The translations under genes and the position numbers were made by a program. A stretch of DNA of 64,000 nucleotides from CAWDVK01 sp963805715 (GTDB lineage Bacteria; Actinomycetota; Actinomycetes; Streptosporangiales; Streptosporangiaceae). Of the stretch, positions 24,704 to 33,920 are shown piece by piece. The notes below the pieces were generated by a model. The model saw nothing but the letters and a program-made list of their open reading frames with translations. It was not told the origin of the DNA and did not search any database. Each line of letters starts with the position of its first letter. Positions within the stretch are counted from its first letter, which is position 1. The stretch spans positions 248,001-312,000 of the forward strand of contig CAWDVK010000020.1 in assembly GCA_963805715.1 (NCBI GenBank). Reading direction: 5' to 3'.

Positions 24704-26044
24704 GTGCAGAGGTCGACATCTGGTCCGGGGGCTGGTACCCGGCCACGCGGCGGTGAGCCTGCCGCCGGCGGGCCCGGGGATGGCCAGAGTGGCCAGCAGC
24801 GACGAGGCCGGGGAGCAGGGCGGTCCGCGCCGGACGGCGACGGCGAGGAGCAGGCCGATGGCGGCGGGCGGGAGCCGGGGCGCCCCCGGCGGGGCCCTGG
24901 CCGTCAGCGGCTCCGCGACCGGACCTGGGCACGCGTCACGCTCGCGCTGTTCGCGACCTTCATGGTCATGGTCTCGTGGTCGGTCGGGCACGCTCTGACC
25001 GCGCCCGGAGGCGGGTCGGCCTCCGAGCGGCTCGCGGAGTGGGCCCGCGACCACTACCTCGGGCCGGTCGTGACCCTCGGGGAGTGGCTCACCTACCAGC
25101 CGCCCAAGGCGGGCGGCCGCCCGGCGTTCGCGCTGACCGGGCCGAGCGCCGGACCAGTCATCAGGGCGGGCTCGGCCCCGCACCGGGGAGTGCGTACGAG
25201 GCCGCTCGCCTTGCCCCCTCCGCCAGCGCCGCTCAGGTCCTTCGCGGGCGCGTCGCTGCCCGGCGAGGGCAGCTGGCGGGTGCTCGCGGCGGTGCACGGC
25301 CAGCCGGCGATTTACGGCACTTACCTGCGGGCCAGCGCCCTCTACTCCTCGTATGTGGCCGGCATCGCCCTGATGAACCAGAAGCTGCTGAAGTTTCAGC
25401 TGCGGCCGGGATCTGAGGACCCGGGGCCGGGTGCCTGGAAGGCTGCGCCTTCCATTCCGCCGGGTACCCGCGCGGGCCTGCTGGCCACGTTCAACAACGG
25501 CTTCAAGATCAATGAATCAGGCGGCGGCTTCTACCTCAACGGCCAGACGGCGGCCAGCCTGGTGAACGGGGTGGCGTCGGTCGTCTACTACCGGGACGGG
25601 CGCCTGGCCATCGGCGTGTGGGGCAGTACGGTGCGGATGACCCCGGGCGTGGCGGGGGTCCGGCAGAACCTGCACCTGATCGTCGAGCACGGCGCGGTGC
25701 CTGACTCGGTGGATGACAACGTCGAATCCAGCTGGGGCGCCACCCTGGGCGGGGGCTACTACGTCTGGCGGTCCGGCATCGGGATGACGGCGGCCGGCCA
25801 GATCGTGTTCGTCTACGGCCCGGCCCTGGACGTGCGGGAACTTGCCGACCTGCTGCAGCGGGCCGGCGCGGTGACGGGCATGGAGCTCGACATCAACCCG
25901 GACTGGATGTCCTACCAGTACTACCTGCCGAAGGCTGACCCGGCCGATCCCGTGCCGGTCAACCTGCTGCCCAGCCAGATCCAGCCAGCAGACCGCTACT
26001 ACTACGTGTCCGGCCGGGACTTCACGGCCGTCTATGCACGGTGA
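24704..26044 (+). CDS. Membrane-anchored phosphodiester glycosidase family (NAGPA-like) protein
   Basis: A 446 aa protein: a long Gly/Arg/Pro-rich cytoplasmic head (to about 75), one membrane helix (TLALFATFMVMVSWSVGHAL), then an extracytoplasmic domain from about 210 with LATFNNGFKINESGGGFYLNG, VVYYRDGRLAIGVWG and MELDINPDWMSYQYY. This is the NAGPA/phosphodiester glycosidase fold. In actinomycetes it may cleave a sugar phosphodiester on a wall polymer. The stop overlaps ubiA by four bases, starting an operon with DPA synthesis genes. GGAGG precedes the GTG. Confidence 0.85.
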   Translation: MQRSTSGPGAGTRPRGGEPAAGGPGDGQSGQQRRGRGAGRSAPDGDGEEQADGGGREPGRPRRGPGRQRLRDRTWARVTLALFATFMVMVSWSVGHALTAPGGGSASERLAEWARDHYLGPVVTLGEWLTYQPPKAGGRPAFALTGPSAGPVIRAGSAPHRGVRTRPLALPPPPAPLRSFAGASLPGEGSWRVLAAVHGQPAIYGTYLRASALYSSYVAGIALMNQKLLKFQLRPGSEDPGPGAWKAAPSIPPGTRAGLLATFNNGFKINESGGGFYLNGQTAASLVNGVASVVYYRDGRLAIGVWGSTVRMTPGVAGVRQNLHLIVEHGAVPDSVDDNVESSWGATLGGGYYVWRSGIGMTAAGQIVFVYGPALDVRELADLLQRAGAVTGMELDINPDWMSYQYYLPKADPADPVPVNLLPSQIQPADRYYYVSGRDFTAVYAR

Positions 26045-26976
26045 GCGCCAACCTCAGGGAGCCGGCAGTCAGCACGGCGCAGCCAGCCGCGGCGGCGCCA
26101 GCGCTGGCGCCGCTGCGCTGGCTGACCGCCGTCATCGAGACCGCGCGGCCCCGGCAGTGGCCGAAGAACCTGCTGGTCTTCGCGGCGCCGCTGGCCGGCG
26201 CCTCGCTCGGTCGGGACGAGGGATTCTGGTACGCGCTGCTGGCTGCCGGGGCCTTTACCGCCGCATCGGCTGCCGTGTACTTCATCAACGACGCCGTCGA
26301 CGCCGAGCGGGACCGGCAGCATCCGGTCAAGCGGCTGCGGGCGGTAGCATCCGGCCGGCTTCCCCGCGCTCAGGCCATGGTGCTCGCCGCCGCGGCCGCG
26401 GCTGCGGCCGTGACAGCCGGCTTCTGGGCCGGCCGGGCCGCGGTGGCCACGATCGTCGCCGCCTACCTGATCCTGTCGATCTGCTACTCGCTGGCACTCA
26501 AGCACGTGCCGGTCGCGGAACTGCTCCTGGTGGCGAGCGGGTTCGTGCTGCGCGCCCTGGGCGGCGCGGCGGCCACGCACGTGCCGCCATCCGGCTGGTT
26601 CCTGGTCGTCTGCAGCCTCGGGGCGCTCATGGTGGCCATCGCCAAGCGCTTCACCGAGCTGGATGCGCTGGGCAGCGAAGCGGCCAGTCACCGGCCGGTC
26701 ATGCGCTGGTACAGTCCGCAGCCACTACGCTGGGGGCAGCGGCTGGTGGCTGTCGCCATGATCATCGCGTACCTGATGTGGGCCTATCATGAGCGCGATG
26801 ACTGGATGCGGGCCTGGCACCTGGCCAGCGTCCTGCCGCTGTCCGTCGCCCTCATCCGGTTCGACCAGCTGGCCGGCCGGGCTACGGGCCGGCCGGTCGA
26901 GGACCTGATATCCAGGGACGGGATCATGGTCTGCTGCGAGATAACCTGGCTGACGATGTTCGCGGTGGGGCTGTAG
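26041..26976 (+). CDS. ubiA: Decaprenyl-phosphate phosphoribosyltransferase (UbiA family)
   Basis: A 311 aa polytopic prenyltransferase-fold protein that transfers phosphoribose from PRPP to decaprenyl phosphate, the first step to decaprenyl-phosphoryl-arabinose. The RPRQWPKNLLVFAAPLAG opening is the DPPR synthase signature, and the metal motif is FINDAVDAERDRQHPVKRLRAVASG (NDxxDxxxD); the second loop has AYHERDD. About nine membrane helices fit. It is followed without gap by dprE2 and is homologous to mycobacterial Rv3806c. Confidence 0.93.
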   Translation: MSANLREPAVSTAQPAAAAPALAPLRWLTAVIETARPRQWPKNLLVFAAPLAGASLGRDEGFWYALLAAGAFTAASAAVYFINDAVDAERDRQHPVKRLRAVASGRLPRAQAMVLAAAAAAAAVTAGFWAGRAAVATIVAAYLILSICYSLALKHVPVAELLLVASGFVLRALGGAAATHVPPSGWFLVVCSLGALMVAIAKRFTELDALGSEAASHRPVMRWYSPQPLRWGQRLVAVAMIIAYLMWAYHERDDWMRAWHLASVLPLSVALIRFDQLAGRATGRPVEDLISRDGIMVCCEITWLTMFAVGL

Positions 26977-27720
26977 ATGACGAGCACTGACCTGATCGGC
27001 CGGGTGCTCCTGCTCGGCGGCACCAGCGAGATCGGGCTGGAGATCATCGCCGCGCTCCAGCTGCAGCCAGACGCCGAGGTCGTGCTGGCCGGGCGTGACG
27101 AGCAGCGGCTGGCCGCAGCCGGCAAGGCGCTGCCCTGCCGGCTCCGGACCCTGCGGTACGACGCCACCGACCTGGCCGGCCATGAGGCCCTGGTCCGCGA
27201 CGCGTTCGCCGGGGGGGATATCGACCTGGTGATCTCGGCCGCCGGCATCCTGGTCGGCCAGCCGGCCCTGGAACGCGACCCGCTGCAGGCTGGCCTGCTG
27301 GTCGAGACGAATTTCACCGGCCATGTCACGACTCTGACCGCGGTGGCCACGCGGCTGCTCCAGCAGGGGCACGGCACCATCGTGGTGCTCTCGTCGATCG
27401 CGGCGATCCGGCCGCGCAAGGCCAACTTCGTCTACGGGGCGGCCAAGGCGGGCCTGGATGCGTTCGCCCGCGGCCTGGCCGACTCGCTGCACGGCAGCGG
27501 CGTCCGCGTCCTGCTCGTCCGGCCGGGCTTCGTGACCGGCCGGATGACCGCCGGCATGTCCCCGGCGCCGCTGGCCACCACCCCCGCCGCGGTCGGCGCG
27601 GCGGTGGCCGCGGCCATCAGGAAGGATCGCGCTACGGTGTGGGTGCCAGGCACGCTGGCGCCGCTGTCGGTCGCGCTCCGCGCCGTGCCCAGGCCGGCCT
27701 GGCGGCGGCTGCGCAGGTAG
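26977..27720 (+). CDS. dprE2: Decaprenylphosphoryl-D-2-keto-erythro-pentose reductase
   Basis: A 247 aa short-chain dehydrogenase. The cofactor loop is LLLGGTSEIGLEI, the active site is SS-x(11)-YGAAK (VLSSIAAIRPRKANFVYGAAKAGLD) with NFTGH before it. It reduces the keto intermediate made by DprE1 to yield decaprenyl-phosphoryl-arabinose. The start ATG directly follows the ubiA stop (TAGATG). DprE1 itself lies on the opposite strand at 29697-31115. Confidence 0.9.
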   Translation: MTSTDLIGRVLLLGGTSEIGLEIIAALQLQPDAEVVLAGRDEQRLAAAGKALPCRLRTLRYDATDLAGHEALVRDAFAGGDIDLVISAAGILVGQPALERDPLQAGLLVETNFTGHVTTLTAVATRLLQQGHGTIVVLSSIAAIRPRKANFVYGAAKAGLDAFARGLADSLHGSGVRVLLVRPGFVTGRMTAGMSPAPLATTPAAVGAAVAAAIRKDRATVWVPGTLAPLSVALRAVPRPAWRRLRR

Positions 27721-27735
27721 AAGACGGGGGCGAGA

Positions 27736-28404
27736 GTGCGCGTTCTGCTGGCCGAGGATGACCGCGGGCTGCGCGACGTGCTCGGACGCGGGCTGCGCGA
27801 GAACGGCTACGTCGTCGACGCCGTGGCCGATGGCGCGACGGCGATCAGGTTCCTGCGCAGCTACGAGTACGCAGTCGCCGTGCTCGACTGGCGGATGCCG
27901 GACGTGTCGGGTCTCGACGTGCTGAGATGGCTGCGCCGGCACGAGTCGCCGACCGCCGTGCTCATGCTGACCGCTCGCGACGCGCCTTCCGACCGGGTGA
28001 CGGGCCTGGATGAGGGCGCCGACGACTACGTGGTCAAGCCGTTCGACTTCGAGGAGTTGCTCGCCCGGCTGCGGGCGCTGCAGCGCCGGCCGCGAACGGC
28101 CCACGCCCCGCAGCTCGCAGTCGGAGATCTCCGCTTCGACCCGGCCACCCGTGAGATCCAGGTCGGCCAGCAGAAGCCTGCGCTCACCGCCACCGAGCTG
28201 GGCATTCTCGAGGCGCTGATGCGGCGCTCGCCCGCAGTCGTGCCGCGGCGCACGATCGCGCTGCAGGTCTGGAGCGACGAAGCCGACGCCATGGGCTCCA
28301 ACACCATGGACGTGCACCTGGCCCGGCTGCGGGCCAAGCTCGCCGGCGGCATGGTCCGGATCGAGACCGTGCGCGGCGTCGGATACCGGATCATCGGCAC
28401 GTGA
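27736..28404 (+). CDS. OmpR/PhoB family response regulator
   Basis: A 222 aa regulator. The receiver domain has the acidic pair (LLAEDD), phospho-Asp in VAVLDWRMPDVSG (about 51), Thr/Lys in LMLTARDA and VVKPFDF. The C-terminal winged helix (about 125-220) has LTATELGILEALMRRS and TMDVHLARLRAKL with VRGVGYRI. It is 15 bases after dprE2 and overlaps the histidine kinase by four bases, so it belongs to the same operon and could report on envelope sugar supply. That link is inference. Confidence 0.95.
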   Translation: MRVLLAEDDRGLRDVLGRGLRENGYVVDAVADGATAIRFLRSYEYAVAVLDWRMPDVSGLDVLRWLRRHESPTAVLMLTARDAPSDRVTGLDEGADDYVVKPFDFEELLARLRALQRRPRTAHAPQLAVGDLRFDPATREIQVGQQKPALTATELGILEALMRRSPAVVPRRTIALQVWSDEADAMGSNTMDVHLARLRAKLAGGMVRIETVRGVGYRIIGT

Positions 28405-29680
28405 CTGGCCAGCGTCGCCGGCTTGCGCCCGAGGTTGCTCACGCCGCCAGGGTCGCGCTGGCGGCGGCCCTGCTCATCGGAGTCGTTTACGCCGGCTGCG
28501 CGGCCGTGCTGAACAGGCTCGCATCTGCCCGGCTCGCCGCATCGGTGGACGCCAGGCTGCAGGAACGGCTCGCCGATGCGCGCCTCAGTCACGGCGGTCC
28601 CGCCGTGGCCAGGAATGACGACGATGACGATGACCCGCCGGTCTTCCTCTGGCGGGCGGTCTCGGCGCACCGCGCGACCGCGCTGAGCGCGGGCGCGCCG
28701 GCGCTGCCCGGCTTCTCTGGCGCGCGCGGCTAGCCGGCCGATGACCGCGCAGCTGCGGTCCGGCAGCTTCCGGCTGGCGGCGATCCGCTACCGCGGCGGC
28801 TGGCTCGTGGCCGGCCAGAGCCTGGCCGAGCAGGATCACCTGGAGGCGGTCCTGAGCGACGGGGAGTCGCTGGCCGCGCCGGTGCTGCTGCTGGCGATCT
28901 TCGTCGGCTCGCTGATCATCGGGCTCCGGGCGCTGTCGCCAGTGGAGCAGTCTCGCCGGCGGCAGCTGGAGTTCACCGCCGACGCCTCGCACGAGCTGCG
29001 CACCCCGCTCAGCGTGATCGCCGCGGAGACCAGCATCGCGCTGGCCGCGCCGCGGGAGGCAGCCGACTACCGCGATGCGCTGACCCGGATCGAGGGCGAG
29101 AGCCGGCGCCTGCGGGCCATCGTCGAGGACCTGCTCTGGCTGGCCAGGTTCGACTCCCGGCCGCCGCCCCCGGGTGACGAGCCGATCGACCTGCCGACGA
29201 TCGCCGCGGAGTGCGCCGAGCGCTTCGGCGCCGTGGCTCACTCGGGGTCGTTCGCGATCTCGGTCGCCGCGAGCGATACCGAGCCGGCCTGGATCAGCGC
29301 GCCACCGGAGTGGATCGACCGCCTGGTGGGCGTCCTGGTGGACAACTCATGCCGGTACGCGGGCCCGGGCGGGACGGTGCGGATCAGCGTGGCGCCGCGC
29401 GGCAGCCGCGTCGTGCTCGCGGTGGAGGACACCGGGCCGGGCATCCGGGCCGAGGACAGGGACCGGCTGTTCGACCGGTTCCACCGCTCCGCCGGGGACG
29501 GCGGCAGCGCCGGGCTCGGGCTGGCGATCGCGGACTCGATCGTGCGCCGGACGTTCCGGCCAGTGGCGGGTCGGCGATTCGGCCCTGGGCGGCGCGCTCT
29601 TCGAGGTCTCCTGGCGGCGATCGCCGTCGCGGCAGCAGAGCCTCCCCGCGACGGCCGCAGGGACTGGGCAGCACGGATGA
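28401..29680 (+). pseudogene. Sensor histidine kinase, two frameshifts
   Basis: Partner of the upstream regulator. The first frame (28401-28733) gives a membrane helix (VALAAALLIGVVYAGCAAVLN) and a short sensor region to FLWRAVSAHRAT. The next frame gives a second helix (VLLLAIFVGSLIIGLRALS), the H box FTADASHELRTPLS, N box VDNSCRYAGPGG, and G boxes DTGPGI and GLGLAIADSIV. The last frame gives GQWRVGDSALGGALFEVSW. Joining requires skipping one base near 28715-28730 and again near 29550. All domains are otherwise intact, so sequencing error is a serious alternative to inactivation. Confidence 0.85.
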
Positions 29681-29696
29681 GCGAGGGTACCTGGCC

Positions 29697-31115
29697 CTAC
29701 AGCCGCAGTCGGCGGGACAGGTCGGACGCGAGGATGCCAGCCGGGTCAATCTCGCCGCGCAGCTTCCTGAACTCGGGCATCCGCGGGTACATCTGCGCCA
29801 GCGTGCCGGCCGGCACTCGCGAGTCCTTGGCCAGGTACACCCGGCCGCCCGCGGCCAGCACGAGGTCGTCGAGGCCGTGCAGCAGGCTGGTGAGGCCCGG
29901 CGTGGTCGCCGGGAAGTCCAGCGCCAGCGTCCACCCGGCCATCGGGAAGGACAGCAGGCCGTCGTCGGCCGGGCCGAATCGCTTGAGCACGGTGACGAAC
30001 GACGGCGCGCGCGCCCGGCTGATCTGCTCCAGCGAGCGCCGGACGACGTGATCCTGGCCGAACGGCACGACGTACTGGTACTGGCGGAACCCGGCGGGCC
30101 CGTAGACCCGGTTCCAGTCCCTGATGCCGTCCAGCGGATGGAAGAACTTCCCGATGGACTGGATCTCGCCCTCGCGGCGGCGCGGTGCCTTCCGGTACCA
30201 GGCCTCGTTGGCCAGCGCCACCGTGCGGCGGTTGAGCAGCCCGCTGGGGAAGACCGGCGGGGCGGTCAGCAGGGTGCCCGGATGGAAGGCCAGCGGCTTC
30301 CCGCGGTCCCGGTAGAGCAGGTCGCCGACCGCGGCGAAGTCGCCGCTGGTGATCACCGAGCGGCCCAGGCTGCCCCCCGACGCGAGGCAGTCAGTCCACG
30401 CGACCGTGTACCCGTAGCGCTGATCCGTCGCGGACAGGTAAGCCATGGTCTCGTCGATGTCGCCGGTGCGGACGGTATCGACCACCAGCCGCGAGGTCTC
30501 CACCTTCACCAGCGGCAGGGTGGCGCGCAGGATGATGCCGGTCAGTCCCATGCCGCCCGCGGTGGCCCAGAACAGCTCCGGGCTGGCCTCGGGCGTCACG
30601 ACCCGGACCTCGCCGTCTGGCATCAGCAGGTCAAAGGACCGGACGTGGCGCGCGAAGCTGCCCGCCACATGGTGGTTCTTGCCGTGCACGTCCGCGGCGA
30701 TGGCGCCGCCGACCGTGACCTGCCGGGTGCCCGGCGAGACCGGCACGAACCAGCCATGCGGCAGGCCCGCCACCATCAGCTGCTCCAGGCTGACCCCGGC
30801 CTCGCAGGTCACCAGCCCGGCGTGGGTATCGAGGCTGGTGATCCGGCGCAGGCCGGCGGACGAGATCACCAGGCCGCCGCCATTCTGCGCGGCGTTGTTG
30901 TAGCTGCGGCCGAGCCCGCGGGCGATGACGCCCCGCGGCGGCGCGTCCCGCAGCAGCCCGGCCACCTCGGCCGGGCTGGCCGGCTCGGCCAGTTCCGCGA
31001 CCGATGGCTCGGTCCTGCCCCAGCCGGTCAGGCTGACCCGGCGGGCCGGCCGCCCGGCCTCGATCCTGGCTCGCGCGCCGCCGGCCGGAGCCGCGCCATC
31101 CGGGGCTGCCTGCAT
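29697..31115 (-). CDS. dprE1: Decaprenylphosphoryl-beta-D-ribose 2-oxidase
   Basis: A 472 aa FAD-dependent oxidase of the VAO fold that oxidises decaprenyl-phosphoryl-ribose at C2. FAD-binding elements are GLGRSYNNAAQN, DVHGKNHHVAGSF (the His of mycobacterial H132) and YLAKDSR (Lys of K418). Where Mycobacterium tuberculosis has Cys387 (WNICVDFP), the target of benzothiazinones, this protein has Ala (GWTLALDFP, about residue 398). Such an Ala is known to give resistance. ATG 31115 is preferred over TTG 31124. The gene is 28 bases downstream of fbiC and convergent with the kinase gene. Confidence 0.93.
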   Translation of the reverse strand: MQAAPDGAAPAGGARARIEAGRPARRVSLTGWGRTEPSVAELAEPASPAEVAGLLRDAPPRGVIARGLGRSYNNAAQNGGGLVISSAGLRRITSLDTHAGLVTCEAGVSLEQLMVAGLPHGWFVPVSPGTRQVTVGGAIAADVHGKNHHVAGSFARHVRSFDLLMPDGEVRVVTPEASPELFWATAGGMGLTGIILRATLPLVKVETSRLVVDTVRTGDIDETMAYLSATDQRYGYTVAWTDCLASGGSLGRSVITSGDFAAVGDLLYRDRGKPLAFHPGTLLTAPPVFPSGLLNRRTVALANEAWYRKAPRRREGEIQSIGKFFHPLDGIRDWNRVYGPAGFRQYQYVVPFGQDHVVRRSLEQISRARAPSFVTVLKRFGPADDGLLSFPMAGWTLALDFPATTPGLTSLLHGLDDLVLAAGGRVYLAKDSRVPAGTLAQMYPRMPEFRKLRGEIDPAGILASDLSRRLRL

Positions 31116-31143
31116 CGCCCTCAATCCCCCTGCCCAGCGCTGC

Positions 31144-33858
31144 CTACCCGAGACCGGCCAGCGGGAGCGAGGTCACTGGCCCGCGCACGGCGGCGCAGAC
31201 CCCGTCACTGGCGGTGGCCGCGGCTATCCGTTCTGGCCCGGGGTCTGCGTACAGCGTGGTCCGCTGCCGGATTGGCCTGCCGGTCGGCTCCACCATAGCG
31301 GCCAGCTGGCTGATCGTCTTGAAGGAGCCGTTCTGCGCGCCGGCCATCCGGCTGATGGTCTCTTCCATCAGCGTGCCGCCGAGATCGTTCACCCCGCCGG
31401 CCAGCACCTCGCGGCAGGTCTCGTCCCCCAGCTTCACCCAGGAGCACTGGATGGAGCCGATCGCGCCGTGCAGCAGCAGCCTGGCCAGGGCGTGCACGGC
31501 CCGGTTCTCCCGCCGGGTGGGGCCGGGACGGGCCAGGCCCGCCAGGTAGATCGGCGAGCTGGCGTGCACGAACGGCAGCAGCACGAACTCGGTGAAGCCG
31601 CCGGTCCGCTCCTGGATGCCGCGGATCACCCGCAGGTGCCCGACCCAGTGCGCCGGCGTGTCCACGTGCCCGTACATCATCGTCGCGGTGGTCGGGATGC
31701 CGAGCTCGTGCGCCGTCGTGATCACGTCGATCCAGGCCGCGGCGGGCAGCTTCCCCTTGGTCAGCACCCAGCGGACCTCGTCGTCCAGGATCTCCGCCGC
31801 GGTGCCGGGAAGCGATCCCAGCCCGGACTCACGGGCCCGGATCAGCCACTCGCGGACCGGCAGGCCGGTGCGCGCTGACCCGTTCATCACCTCCATCGGC
31901 GAGAACGCGTGCACGTGCATGTCCGGGCAGCGCCGCTTCACCTCGGCGGCGATATCGAAGTAAGCGGTACCGGGCAGGTCCGGGTGGATGCCGCCCTGCA
32001 TGCAGACCTCGGTGGCGCCCGCCTCCCAGGCCTGCTCCGCCCGGTCCCCGACCTGCTCCAGCGACAGCGTGTAGGCGTCGGCGTCGGTGCGGCGCTGCGC
32101 GAAGGCGCAGAACCGGCAGCCGGTATAGCAGACGTTGGTGAAGTTGATGTTCCGGTTCACCACGTAGGTCACGTCGTCGCCGGCCGTGTCGCGGCGGATC
32201 GCGTCGGCCAGCTGCGCGAGCGCCTCCAGCTCCGCGCCGTCCGCGTCCAGCAGCGCGAGCGCCTCCGCGTCGCTGATCGCGGCCGGGTCGCGCTCGGCGC
32301 TGCGCAGCGCGGCCAGCACCTCGGCGCGCAGCCGCTGCGGCGCGGCGGCGCCGGCCGGGACCTCCCGCCGGGCGGCCGGCTCGATCCGGGCCCCGACCTC
32401 GGCCCAGTCGCCGTACACCTCGGCGAAGTCGTCCCGGCGGTCCTTGGTCCGGCCCGTCGTGTCGATCGTGACGTGCAGGTCGGTGCGGCCGCTGGCATCA
32501 CCCCAGCCGCCGTCCGGCTCCTGCCAGGGCAGCCCGCGCGCCGTGGCGCCCTCGGCGGCCAGCCCGGTGGCGGGGTCGGCCAGCGCGGCCACGTGCGCGG
32601 CCAGCCGCGGGTCCAGCCAGGGCTCGCGGATGTAGCCGGGGTAGATGGTCAGCCGCTCGCGCAGCTGCATCCCGGCCGCGGCGGTGCGGCGCGCCAGGTC
32701 GTCAATCTGCGGCCACGGACGCTCGGGGTTCACGTGGTCCGGAGTCAGCGGCGACACCCCGCCCCAGTCGTCGATGCCCGCCGCGAGGATCAGCGGGTAC
32801 TCCTCGCCGATCAGGTTCGGCGGGGCCTGGATCCGCGCCGACGGTCCCAGCACCAGGCGGGTCACCGCGATCGTCGCGGCCAGGTCATCGAGCCCGGCGT
32901 CGGGCACCGCGCACATCCTGGTGTCCAACTTGGCGCGGAAGTTCTGCACGATGACTTCCTGCACGCCGCCGTACTCACGGGCCACCTGGCGGATCGCGAA
33001 GATGGAGCCGGCCCGCTCAGCCAGCGTCTCGCCGATGCCGATGAGGATCCCGGTGGTGAACGGGACGCTGCTGCGGCCGGCGTCCTCCAGCACCCTCAGC
33101 CGGACCTTCGGGTCCTTGTCCGGGCTGCCGAAATGCGGTCCGCCCGGCTCGCTGAACAGCCGCTCCGCGGTGGTCTCCAGCATCATGCCCATCGACGGCG
33201 CGACCGGCTTGAGCCGCTGGAAGTCCTGCCAGCTGAGCACGCCGGGGTTCAGGTGCGGGAGCAGGCCGGTCTCCTCCAGCACCCGGATGGCCATGGCCCG
33301 GACATAGGACAGCGTGTCGTCGTAGCCGTGCGCGTCCAGCCAGGCGCGCGCCTGCTTCCAGCGCGCCTCCGGGCGGTCGCCGAGGGTGAACAGCGCCTCC
33401 TTGCAGCCCAGTGCCGCGCCATCCCTGGCGATCTTCAGCACCTCGTCCGGGGACAGGTACGGGCTGTCCAGCCGGCCCGGCACGGTGACGAACGTGCAGT
33501 AGGCGCACCGGTCCCGGCACAGCCGGGTGAGCGGGATGAAGACCTTGCGCGAGTAGGTGATGACACCCGGCCTGCCCGCCGCCCGCAGCCCGGCGTCCCT
33601 GGTCCTGGCGGCGTGGCCGAGCAGCTCGGTCAGCTGATCACCGCGGGCATGCAGCAGGATGGCGGCCTCGGCGGCGTCCAGTGCCTTGCCGTCGCGTGCC
33701 CTGGCCAGGGCACGGCGCAGGGCGCTGGCCGGCGGGGCGGGCTCGGCGGCTGCCGGTCCGGGCGCTGCCGCGGCGGGCCCGGCGGCTGCCGCGGCGGGCT
33801 GCCGCGGCCGGGAGGCTGGCTGCGGGCGGGGACGAGGGCCGGGCGTATTGACGCTCAT
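31144..33858 (-). CDS. fbiC: 7,8-didemethyl-8-hydroxy-5-deazariboflavin (Fo) synthase
   Basis: A 904 aa fusion of two radical SAM enzymes making the deazaflavin Fo from tyrosine and the ribityl-uracil precursor. The CofG half has the cluster motif CRDRCAYC (Cys 114, 118, 121), and the CofH half has CYTGCRFC (about residue 570). GDRPEARWKQARAWL and PPNLIGEEYPLIL in the first half and ATMMYGHVDTPAHWVGHL in the second are family blocks. The N-terminal 45 residues are a Pro/Ala-rich low-complexity addition. It completes F420 head-group synthesis with fbiA and fbiB. It lies 28 bases before dprE1, same strand. Confidence 0.96.
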   Translation of the reverse strand: MSVNTPGPRPRPQPASRPRQPAAAAAGPAAAAPGPAAAEPAPPASALRRALARARDGKALDAAEAAILLHARGDQLTELLGHAARTRDAGLRAAGRPGVITYSRKVFIPLTRLCRDRCAYCTFVTVPGRLDSPYLSPDEVLKIARDGAALGCKEALFTLGDRPEARWKQARAWLDAHGYDDTLSYVRAMAIRVLEETGLLPHLNPGVLSWQDFQRLKPVAPSMGMMLETTAERLFSEPGGPHFGSPDKDPKVRLRVLEDAGRSSVPFTTGILIGIGETLAERAGSIFAIRQVAREYGGVQEVIVQNFRAKLDTRMCAVPDAGLDDLAATIAVTRLVLGPSARIQAPPNLIGEEYPLILAAGIDDWGGVSPLTPDHVNPERPWPQIDDLARRTAAAGMQLRERLTIYPGYIREPWLDPRLAAHVAALADPATGLAAEGATARGLPWQEPDGGWGDASGRTDLHVTIDTTGRTKDRRDDFAEVYGDWAEVGARIEPAARREVPAGAAAPQRLRAEVLAALRSAERDPAAISDAEALALLDADGAELEALAQLADAIRRDTAGDDVTYVVNRNINFTNVCYTGCRFCAFAQRRTDADAYTLSLEQVGDRAEQAWEAGATEVCMQGGIHPDLPGTAYFDIAAEVKRRCPDMHVHAFSPMEVMNGSARTGLPVREWLIRARESGLGSLPGTAAEILDDEVRWVLTKGKLPAAAWIDVITTAHELGIPTTATMMYGHVDTPAHWVGHLRVIRGIQERTGGFTEFVLLPFVHASSPIYLAGLARPGPTRRENRAVHALARLLLHGAIGSIQCSWVKLGDETCREVLAGGVNDLGGTLMEETISRMAGAQNGSFKTISQLAAMVEPTGRPIRQRTTLYADPGPERIAAATASDGVCAAVRGPVTSLPLAGLG

Positions 33859-33920
33859 GACACAACCCTAGGCGGGCCGCCCTCGCGCCGAGGGCGTCAG
33901 CCCCGGCGAGCACCCTACGG

